A stretch of 12,583 nt of DNA from JALUUH01 sp964636675 (GTDB lineage Bacteria; Pseudomonadota; Gammaproteobacteria; S012-40): the NCBI GenBank assembly GCA_964636675.1, contig CAZWUO010000098.1, positions 1-12,583 of the forward strand, given 5' to 3'. The translations under genes were made by a program, and so were the position numbers. The notes under the pieces are model-generated. The model was not told the DNA's origin, did no database searches, and was given only the letters and a program-made list of their open reading frames with translations. Positions 7,242 through 12,583 of the stretch are shown one piece after another. Position 1 is the stretch's first letter, and each line of letters opens with the position of its first letter.

Positions 7242-7700
7242 ATGATAGGAAAAAAGAAACGTACAGCAAAAATTGACTCTTTGATTGGGCAAAATACTGA
7301 GATTCAAGGTGATCTTATTTTTAATGGAGGTTTGCACGTAGATGGGAAAATAAAAGGCAATGTGATTGGCGATGATAAATTTGCTTTGCTGACGGTAAGC
7401 GATCAAGGAAAGGTTGAAGGCGAGGTTAGAGTGGCCAATGTCATACTAAATGGCAGTGTTATTGGAGATGTTCATGCGATTGAGCGAATCGAATTAGCCA
7501 CAAATGCACGCGTAAACGGTAATGTATATTATAACTTAATCGAAATGGCGATTGGCGCGGAGGTTAATGGTAAATTAGTGCATAGGGTCGCTGAAGAAGA
7601 AAAGCCAGCACTCACTCACATGAAGGAGGAGCAGGCACAGACGAAAGTCGCTTCTTCTGTTAGCTCGACGAGTTCCGCGGCTCAGGCGAGTAATACTTGA
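7242..7700 (+). CDS. bactofilin (polymer-forming cytoskeletal protein, CcmA-like)
   Basis: Bactofilins assemble without nucleotides into filaments on the cytoplasmic face of the membrane and place cell-wall enzymes. The 152-residue product has a short basic N-terminus (MIGKKKR), a membrane-contact-like stretch IDSLIGQNTEIQGDL (11-25), and the repetitive right-handed beta-helix core (about 20-117) with regular G-x-[IV] turns such as HVDGKIKGNVIGD. A low-complexity Glu/Ala/Ser-rich tail follows (about 118-152). The size is typical. The Shine-Dalgarno is weak (AAGG about 13 nt upstream). Its TGA stop lies inside the left arm of a 10-bp inverted repeat that reaches the erpA ribosome binding site. 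Proximity to SH3b, YkuD and M14 genes suggests a role in localizing wall remodelling, as for H. pylori CcmA. Confidence 0.93.
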   Translation: MIGKKKRTAKIDSLIGQNTEIQGDLIFNGGLHVDGKIKGNVIGDDKFALLTVSDQGKVEGEVRVANVILNGSVIGDVHAIERIELATNARVNGNVYYNLIEMAIGAEVNGKLVHRVAEEEKPALTHMKEEQAQTKVASSVSSTSSAAQASNT

Positions 7701-7752
7701 CTAGAACACCTTGAAAACGGATACTTTGGGTAATGACTAGCGGTCAAGTATT
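7692..7752 (+). promoter_or_regulatory. long inverted repeat enclosing the bactofilin-erpA junction
   Basis: AATACTTGAC (7692-7701) and GTCAAGTATT (7743-7752) are perfect reverse complements, 41 nt apart. The left arm covers the last two codons and the stop of the bactofilin. The right arm ends one base before the GGAG of erpA. In a joint transcript the stem would sit directly against the erpA ribosome binding site; on DNA it could be a pair of protein sites. An inner TAG/CTA pairing adds to the symmetry. Confidence 0.55.
7697..7725 (+). promoter_or_regulatory. candidate erpA promoter
   Basis: TTGACT (7697-7702, five of six) and GATACT (7720-7725, four of six) are separated by 17 bp, giving a leader of about 32 nt. 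The -35 overlaps the left arm of the inverted repeat at 7692-7701, so a factor binding there could control it. No clear IscR site was recognised. Confidence 0.35.
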
Positions 7753-7763
7753 TGGAGATAAAT

Positions 7764-8117
7764 ATGACTGAAGAATTACATGATATCCCCGATCCCCTCG
7801 ATTTTTCTGCATCGGCTGCGGCTAAAGTTAAAGCATTAATTGAGGAAGAGGGTAACGATAATTTAATGCTCCGAGTGTTTGTCACTGGCGGCGGGTGTTC
7901 CGGCTTCCAATATGGCTTTACATTCGATGAAAATAAAGTCGACGATGACACTTCAGTGATGAAAGATGGCGTGACTTTGCTAATAGATCCAATGAGTTAT
8001 CAATATCTTGTTGGAGCTGAGATTGACTATAAAGAAGACTTAGAAGGCTCTCAGTTTGTTATTCGAAACCCTAATGCCCAGACGACTTGTGGCTGTGGCT
8101 CTTCTTTTTCGGTGTGA
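7764..8117 (+). CDS. erpA: iron-sulfur cluster insertion protein ErpA
   Basis: An A-type carrier that delivers Fe-S clusters to target proteins in the cytosol; essential for isoprenoid synthesis in E. coli under aerobic growth. The 117-residue product has the family length and the three cluster cysteines: Cys45 in GGGCSGFQYGF, and Cys109 and Cys111 in the C-terminal TTCGCGSSFSV. The start at 7764 is supported by TTGGAG six bases upstream; an in-frame TTG at 7752 has no comparable support. It follows the bactofilin by 63 bp, as I recall it doing in Pseudomonas, and ends before a strong terminator. ErpA rather than IscA is favoured by the acidic N-terminus, the IDPMSYQYLVGAEIDY segment and the locus. 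Confidence 0.95.
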   Translation: MTEELHDIPDPLDFSASAAAKVKALIEEEGNDNLMLRVFVTGGGCSGFQYGFTFDENKVDDDTSVMKDGVTLLIDPMSYQYLVGAEIDYKEDLEGSQFVIRNPNAQTTCGCGSSFSV

Positions 8118-8157
8118 TCTGATTCTGTTCTGAGAAAGTTTGTAAGTAATTGTAAAT

Positions 8158-8185
8158 AAAGGAGGTTATTCAGCCTCCTTTTTTT
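8158..8185 (+). terminator. intrinsic terminator after erpA
   Basis: AAAGGAGG (8158-8165) pairs perfectly with CCTCCTTT (8174-8181) around an 8-nt loop and runs into a T tract (8179-8185). It should end the bactofilin-erpA transcript and isolates the citrate synthase gene, whose own promoter is not obvious in the short gap that follows. Confidence 0.9.
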
Positions 8186-8225
8186 ATTGTCGGGGATTAT
8201 TGCAGCGTATTTGAAGGAGCTTGCT

Positions 8226-9386
8226 ATGAATGAGTATTTGCCTGGCTTAGAAGGTGTTCCGGCTACTAAATCTAATATTTCAGATATTGACGGTGAAAAG
8301 GGTATTTTGGCCTATCGTGGATATGCGATTAGTGAGCTTGCTGCGCACAGTACTTTCGAAGAGACCTGTTTGTTATTACTGGATGGTAGGCTCCCAACGG
8401 CGCACGAATTGGCAGTGTTTGATGATCAGCTAAGAAAGAATCGACAGATTAAGTTCAATATTCGGTCGCTGATGAAGGCATTACCTGCAACTGGCCATCC
8501 TATGGAGATGTTGCAGACCTCGGTTGCTGCACTTGCGATGTTTTACCCGGCTAATGATTGTTTAACATCACCGGGTCTCTGTGAAGATTTGGATTATATT
8601 CACAATATGACAGTGAAAATCATTGCGCGCATGCCTGGTTTAGTCACAGACTGGGAGCATATTCGTAATGGCTACGACCCGGTAGAGCCACGATCTGATT
8701 TGTCTTTTGCCGAGAATTTTCTGTATATGTTTACCGGCGAAGAGGCGGATCCTCTGTATGTAGATATTATCGACACATGTCTTGTGTTACATGCTGAGCA
8801 TACGATAAATGCTTCAACATTTGCAGCACTGGTTGCGGGGTCGACACTGGCGAGTCCTTATGGGGTTGTAGCCGCCGCTGTTTGTACGCTATCCGGTCCT
8901 TTGCATGGTGGCGCGAATGAGAAAGTGGTTGAAATGTTACGCGAGATAGGTGATCCAGCGAATGTGCGGAAATGGCTTGACGCAAAGCTAAAAAATAAAG
9001 AAAAAATTTGGGGGCTGGGGCATAGAGAATATTCGGTAAAAGATCCACGCGCCACGATACTCCAGGGCTTGATGGAAAAGTTCGTTGCCCAGCGTGGGGG
9101 AAAAATTAGTACATTATTTGAAACTGCATTGGCCTTAGAGGCCGCAGCAGAAGAAAATCTTGCGCATAAGGGTGTTTACCCAAATGTGGATTTTTATTCT
9201 GGCATTTTGTATTCCGAAATGGGAATCCCTACCGACCAATTTACTTCTTTATTTGCCATATCGAGAGCTGCGGGTTGGTTGGCGCATTGGCGTGAACAAC
9301 TTGTGGATAATCGTATTTTTCGTCCGACCCAAGTTTATACTGGAGAACCTGCGCGTCCTTATGTTCCGCTGAGTCAGCGCAGTTAG
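8226..9386 (+). CDS. citrate synthase
   Basis: Condenses oxaloacetate and acetyl-CoA to citrate, the entry to the TCA cycle. The 386-residue product is of the shorter kind (about 370-390) rather than the ~430-residue GltA of E. coli. Active-site positions are clear: His192 in AEHTINAST, His227 in GPLHGGANEKV, His266 in GLGHREYSVKDPRA and Asp322 in PNVDFYSG. The GHREY-VKDPRA form looks unlike 2-methylcitrate synthase (usually GHPVY) and recalls cyanobacterial-type enzymes, so citrate is the expected product. The ATG at 8226 has AAGGAG six bases upstream; the longer frame beginning at 8187 overlaps the T tract of the erpA terminator region and is unlikely. It stands alone between the erpA terminator and convergent anmK, with a 34-bp gap. 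Whether it is the only citrate synthase of the cell cannot be seen. Confidence 0.93.
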   Translation: MNEYLPGLEGVPATKSNISDIDGEKGILAYRGYAISELAAHSTFEETCLLLLDGRLPTAHELAVFDDQLRKNRQIKFNIRSLMKALPATGHPMEMLQTSVAALAMFYPANDCLTSPGLCEDLDYIHNMTVKIIARMPGLVTDWEHIRNGYDPVEPRSDLSFAENFLYMFTGEEADPLYVDIIDTCLVLHAEHTINASTFAALVAGSTLASPYGVVAAAVCTLSGPLHGGANEKVVEMLREIGDPANVRKWLDAKLKNKEKIWGLGHREYSVKDPRATILQGLMEKFVAQRGGKISTLFETALALEAAAEENLAHKGVYPNVDFYSGILYSEMGIPTDQFTSLFAISRAAGWLAHWREQLVDNRIFRPTQVYTGEPARPYVPLSQRS

Positions 9387-9420
9387 GGAGCCGCTGATTA
9401 ATCGAGGTTCAAGTTCTACC

Positions 9421-10548
9421 TTAAGTTGCAGCGCTGCTCGGATAAAGTGCGCCAAGTATCATCGCTTGGCTTGCGCCGGTGACTGATGGTAGATTTGCGG
9501 GTATGCGTTCGATCATTTGCTTGGCAAGCCAAGCAAATGTAGCGGCTTCTACATAGTCGGGGTTGAATCCAAATTCTGCGGTAGAATGAATTGAGCATTG
9601 AGGCAATTTGCTTTCAATGCGTCGAATGAGGTCGGTATTATGCATTCCACCACCGCATATCAATACTTCTGAGCAATTTTGGCCATAATTTTTAATCGCT
9701 TTACTGATTGATGTTGCGGTTAATTCAGATAATGTTGCTTGGACTTTAGCCGGCGCTAAGCAGCGTCCATGATGGACTAATATTTTTTCCAGCCAAGCAA
9801 GATTGAAGAGTTCCCGCCCTGTGCTCTTAGGTGGAGAACGATGAAAAAATGCTTCTTTTAGTAATGCGTCTAATAGCTTTTGGTCAGGTGTTGCACTAGC
9901 CGCCCATGCCCCCTCATTGTCGAAAGGTTTCCCCTGACGGGTTTCTATCCATGCATTGAGAAGCATGTTTCCTGGCCCGGTATCAAAGCCAATAACGGCT
10001 TGGTTTTGATCTTGCGGCAATACAGTTATATTTGCTATGCCCCCTATATTTAGCACAACCCTAGTATGCTCGCGACTGGCAAAAACAGCATTATGGAATG
10101 CGGGAACTAACGGAGCCCCTTGTCCGCCGCTGGCTATGTCGCTACGCCTGAAGTCAGCTACAGTGTCAATGTGAGTACGGAAACTAATGAGTGCGGGATT
10201 GCCAATTTGTAAAGTAAAGGGATGCTCTGCTTCGGGTTTATGTCTTATGGTTTGTCCATGAGAACCTATTGCGATGATATCGGAATGCGTTTTGCCGCTT
10301 TTATCCAGTAATGTTTTCACGCTCTGGGTCAACAGGTCAGCGATACGATTATCCAATTGGCCCATTTGTTCGACTTCGTTGCTATCGCTGGATGTACAGA
10401 GCTTCAGAATGTCGTCATGCAAGCCTTTAGGAAAAGTCTGTGTATGGGCCTCAATAATGGTGCTGTGATTATTATTGAGTTCAACCAGCGCGGCATCAAC
10501 ACCATCTAGGCTGGTTCCTGACATTAGACCAATATAGAGCTTGCTCAT
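9421..10548 (-). CDS. anmK: anhydro-N-acetylmuramic acid kinase
   Basis: AnmK hydrolyses and phosphorylates 1,6-anhydro-MurNAc to MurNAc-6-phosphate in the cytosolic peptidoglycan recycling route. The 375-residue product matches the family length. Motifs in order: GLMSGTSLDGVDAAL (7-21, phosphate-binding), GSHGQTIRH (95-103), NIGGIANITVLP (167-178), the catalytic GFDTGPGN (Asp189), GRELFNLAWL (244-253), CGGGMHN (298-304) and VTGA (356-359) near the C-terminus. The ATG at 10548 has AAAAGG about a dozen bases upstream. It is 15 bp downstream of the M23 endopeptidase gene and almost surely co-transcribed, which pairs wall cleavage with sugar recycling. This anmK-mepM pairing is, as I recall, conserved in Pseudomonas. 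Confidence 0.96.
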   Translation of the reverse strand: MSKLYIGLMSGTSLDGVDAALVELNNNHSTIIEAHTQTFPKGLHDDILKLCTSSDSNEVEQMGQLDNRIADLLTQSVKTLLDKSGKTHSDIIAIGSHGQTIRHKPEAEHPFTLQIGNPALISFRTHIDTVADFRRSDIASGGQGAPLVPAFHNAVFASREHTRVVLNIGGIANITVLPQDQNQAVIGFDTGPGNMLLNAWIETRQGKPFDNEGAWAASATPDQKLLDALLKEAFFHRSPPKSTGRELFNLAWLEKILVHHGRCLAPAKVQATLSELTATSISKAIKNYGQNCSEVLICGGGMHNTDLIRRIESKLPQCSIHSTAEFGFNPDYVEAATFAWLAKQMIERIPANLPSVTGASQAMILGALYPSSAAT

Positions 10549-10563
10549 AGCGTGCTATACCTT

Positions 10564-11895
10564 TTAAAAAGAGAGTTCGGCGACCCGAATATTTCTTACC
10601 ATATCCAGTTGCGCTAATAAAGGTTCAGCTTTGGCAGTGAAGTCATCACGATATTTTTTTGCTATAGACGATGCGTCGGGTAACTTTACCGTCAGAGGAT
10701 TGCGGTGTCTGCCCCTGACCTGGAATTCATAGTGTAAATGTGGCCCAGTTGCGCGACCGGTGCTACCGACATAGCCGATAATTTGTCCCTGAGTGACGTG
10801 TTTGCCCTTGCGAGCTTTACGATTATAGTTGTTCAGGTGTGCGTAAAGTGTTTTGTATCCATTGCCGTGATCAACAATAACCGTTTTGCCATAGGCTCCT
10901 TTGAGTGCGCGATGCACGATTTTTCCGCTGCCTGAGGTTTTTATCGGGGTTCCTCTTGGTGCCGCATAGTCAACGCCAGTGTGTTTTTTCCATTTCTTTA
11001 GCGTCGGGTGTTTGCGGTTGCCGTAGCGTGAACTGATTCGGGTAAAGTCAACCGGAGTGCGCAAAAATGCTTTGCGCATACTTTTGCCATCTGGAGAATA
11101 ATAATCAGTTCTGCCTTTGGGATCGGTGTAACGTATGGCTTTAAATGTTTTGCCTTGGGTGGTGAATTCCGCTGCTATTATGTCGCCATATTTGACTTTT
11201 TTGGTGTCGAGATAGAGTTCTTCATATAAAACGGTGAATGAATCTCCGCGACGTATATCAAGCGCAAAATCGACATCCCAGCCAAATATATACGCGAGAT
11301 CCATGGTGACAGACTCGGGGAGTTCGGCTCTTTGTGCGGCCTCAAATAATGAGTTTTTAATTTCTACCGCCGCATAAGTGACACGTTTATCATAGTCTCG
11401 CGTTTCGCGCGCGAATGTGAGTTGCTCATTGTCGCGTAAAATTATGATTTTATTCCGCGGGTCAATGGTATAGGTTAGAGCGATGAGTTTGTTCTCTACC
11501 CGTTTGAATTCCAGCGTCTGTCCAGGGATTAATCGAGTGAGTCGCTTGGCTTTTTTACCGAGTGCAAAAACCTCGTTGATTGCTGATTGCCCAAGTCCGA
11601 CTTGGTTAAAGATGCTGGATATCGTATCGCCTCTTTTGACCTTGATGATCTGCGCACTAAAGAATTTCTTGGTGTTTTGCTGGATGCTGGATTTACGTGT
11701 ATGGGGTGGTAGCTGCAGGGTCAGCGTATAGCGCTCTACCTCTTCCGCGAGAGATCCTTTGTCGCTGTTAGTTGCGTTGGCATTCATTGAGAAAAGCGAT
11801 AATACGGCTCCGGTCGAGACTACGCCCAACAGTATAATGAATCCGTGTAATATCTTGACGTGTATAGGCATAATCTGATTGGGTTTTAAATGCAC
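10564..11895 (-). CDS. M23 murein DD-endopeptidase, MepM-like
   Basis: A membrane-anchored periplasmic zinc endopeptidase that cuts peptide crosslinks so new wall can be inserted. The 443-residue product has an N-terminal signal anchor (about 11-36), a LysM/OapA-like region (about 80-140, with VKRGDTISSIFNQVGL), a middle domain (about 150-270) and a complete M23 domain (about 285-400). Zinc ligands are His305 and Asp309 (HTGVDYAAP) and His388 (HLHYEF); catalytic histidines are His353 (YAHLN) and His386. The order matches E. coli MepM/YebA. The GTG start at 11895 is supported by AAAGGAT seven bases upstream; an ATG eight codons in is the alternative. It leads the operon with anmK. No tyrS gene is found on its other side. 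Confidence 0.94.
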   Translation of the reverse strand: MHLKPNQIMPIHVKILHGFIILLGVVSTGAVLSLFSMNANATNSDKGSLAEEVERYTLTLQLPPHTRKSSIQQNTKKFFSAQIIKVKRGDTISSIFNQVGLGQSAINEVFALGKKAKRLTRLIPGQTLEFKRVENKLIALTYTIDPRNKIIILRDNEQLTFARETRDYDKRVTYAAVEIKNSLFEAAQRAELPESVTMDLAYIFGWDVDFALDIRRGDSFTVLYEELYLDTKKVKYGDIIAAEFTTQGKTFKAIRYTDPKGRTDYYSPDGKSMRKAFLRTPVDFTRISSRYGNRKHPTLKKWKKHTGVDYAAPRGTPIKTSGSGKIVHRALKGAYGKTVIVDHGNGYKTLYAHLNNYNRKARKGKHVTQGQIIGYVGSTGRATGPHLHYEFQVRGRHRNPLTVKLPDASSIAKKYRDDFTAKAEPLLAQLDMVRNIRVAELSF

Positions 11896-12424
11896 TTGGT
11901 AATCCTTTTACTAATAACCATTATAATAATAACCCATTCAATTTATCTGCCAAACCACTAAAATTAACATATATTCGATTTTATAACGAGTCTTCCCTGT
12001 GGTAGGTATCGACCCATTAGCGCTTTGTTTTAATTCTTTTTTTAAAGTTGTCGTGTTTCTTAGATGTGTTTGTTAACGGCGAAACTCAGTCAAAGAATTT
12101 AGCGCGCAAAGTGTTAATTGTCATAGAGGGGTTTGCTTGTTTGTGTTGGGGTGGGGTGAGGAGAACTTGTTTCGCGTGACATTTAATTGAGTCAACACCC
12201 CGCGGTACACCAGCCATATTATAGGGTTGGTGCACCAGCAGAAGTATGTATGCGAATACGTGTATTCAGGGTGTGCGCTTGAGGCTTTGCGAAACCTGTC
12301 TGCGCAAAGTTTCGATGATTACGGTCTGTCATGTATATAGTTGTGGCTGATGCGTTCGCCAATGGTGTAACCTGTTGTTAAATATAAACTAATAATAATT
12401 ATTGAAAATAAGCCAAGAAAACAA
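11896..12424. other. gene-free region between mepM-like gene and the rrn promoter, with clustered inverted repeats
   Basis: No open frame here looks like a protein. The part near mepM (11908-11990) is AT-rich and probably holds its promoter, though no convincing pair was picked out. Between 12204 and 12314 there are several inverted repeats: a 12-bp near-perfect hairpin (12204-12215 with 12225-12236), GAATAC/GTATTC (12254-12259 and 12262-12267), and two interleaved pairs, CTTTGCG/CGCAAAG (12285-12291 and 12303-12309) and CGAAAC/GTTTCG (12290-12295 and 12309-12314). The last stretch (12380-12424) is very AT-rich and likely acts as an UP element. Confidence 0.7.
12204..12236. repeat. 12-bp imperfect inverted repeat (hairpin)
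   Basis: GGTACACCAGCC and GGTTGGTGCACC flank a 9-nt centre. As RNA they pair over 12 positions with one A-C mismatch and one G-U pair. No T tract follows on the plus strand, so it is not a standard terminator. It may be a protein site or part of a structured RNA. Confidence 0.55.
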
Positions 12425-12452
12425 TTGACCAAAAAAATTATGCCCCTATAAT
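12425..12452 (+). promoter_or_regulatory. ribosomal RNA operon P1-type promoter
   Basis: TTGACC (12425-12430) and a consensus TATAAT (12447-12452) are spaced 16 bp apart, the spacing typical of rrn P1. The sequence upstream (12380-12424) is A/T-rich like an UP element. The bases after the -10 (GCACCGC) form a GC-rich discriminator, the usual mark of control by ppGpp and initiating nucleotide. Transcription should start near 12459-12460. Confidence 0.88.
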
Positions 12453-12459
12453 GCACCGC

Positions 12460-12583
12460 TCTTTCGCAGACAACAGCAACTTCTTTAAGACCGTTAAGCG
12501 GGATAACAAGAAGACGGGTCGCGAGAGATCAACAAGCACGAATCTTGTTGGCGAGATCTTTAACAGAGAGCGAATCAAGTAAT
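12460..12583 (+). promoter_or_regulatory. 16S rRNA leader with boxB-like hairpin and boxA
   Basis: The region downstream of the promoter reads as an rrn leader. A boxA antitermination element, GATCTTTAACA (12555-12565), is recognisable, preceded by a boxB-like hairpin (CAACAAG at 12530-12536 with CTTGTTG at 12544-12550). CTTCTT (12480-12485) and AAGAAG (12508-12513) can pair farther upstream. The mature 16S 5' end is not reached, so no rRNA gene is called. Confidence 0.85.

Noticed and set aside
8187..8225. Longer citrate synthase reading frame beginning at 8187.
   Set aside because: It would start right after the T tract of the erpA terminator with no ribosome binding site, whereas the ATG at 8226 has AAGGAG at ideal spacing.
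8767..9048. Antisense reading frames over citrate synthase, anmK, mepM and other genes.
   Set aside because: They have no recognisable domains or ribosome binding sites and run opposite to genes with clear family motifs.
12459..12583. Calling the right end as 16S rRNA.
   Set aside because: Only promoter and leader elements (boxB-like hairpin, boxA) are visible; the mature 16S sequence has not begun.

Overview
The window looks like chromosomal DNA of a gammaproteobacterium with moderately low G+C. The main reason is a familiar housekeeping neighbourhood: argC, a DUF6776-type membrane protein, a bactofilin, erpA, anmK and an M23 murein endopeptidase, ending just upstream of a ribosomal RNA operon. 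The genus cannot be told from the sequence. No mobile element, CRISPR array, tRNA or phage gene was seen. The 16S gene itself lies beyond the right edge; only its promoter and leader are present.

Layout. At the left edge (1-743, +) is the 3' part of a multi-heme c-type cytochrome. Then argC (794-1843, +), a single-pass coiled-coil protein (1925-2716, +) and a secreted M14 zinc peptidase (2733-3776, +) run in one direction. A minus-strand group meets them tail to tail with a 19-bp overlap. In transcription order it is an SH3b/coiled-coil/TM-anchored protein (6734-6081), a TPR protein with an NTF2-like C-terminal domain (5974-5018) and a YkuD L,D-transpeptidase-fold enzyme with a related C-terminal domain (4960-3758). 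A 507-bp divergent intergenic region separates these from the bactofilin (7242-7700, +) and erpA (7764-8117, +), which end at a strong intrinsic terminator (8158-8185). A citrate synthase (8226-9386, +) follows, converging on the minus-strand pair mepM-like (11895-10564) and anmK (10548-9421). The last 688 bp carry no gene; they hold a cluster of inverted repeats, a strong rrn P1-type promoter (12425-12452) and the 16S leader with a boxA.

Biological reading. Seven genes concern the envelope: DUF6776, M14, the YkuD enzyme, the TPR/NTF2 protein, the SH3b protein, the bactofilin and MepM; AnmK recycles murein sugars. The parts between DUF6776 and erpA match, by domain type, the Helicobacter pylori/Campylobacter cell-shape toolkit: bactofilin CcmA, M14 enzyme Csd4/Pgp1, YkuD+NTF2 enzyme Csd6/Pgp2 and SH3 membrane protein Csd5. 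I infer a candidate gammaproteobacterial cell-shape or localized peptidoglycan-trimming module inserted into an otherwise conserved locus. This is the most interesting feature here. It rests on domain content and clustering, not on demonstrated orthology.

Two regulatory signals stand out: a 28-nt block shared by the leaders of the two NTF2-domain genes (21 of 28 identical, containing GAGCCTCCTC), and a perfect 10-bp inverted repeat enclosing the bactofilin-erpA junction.
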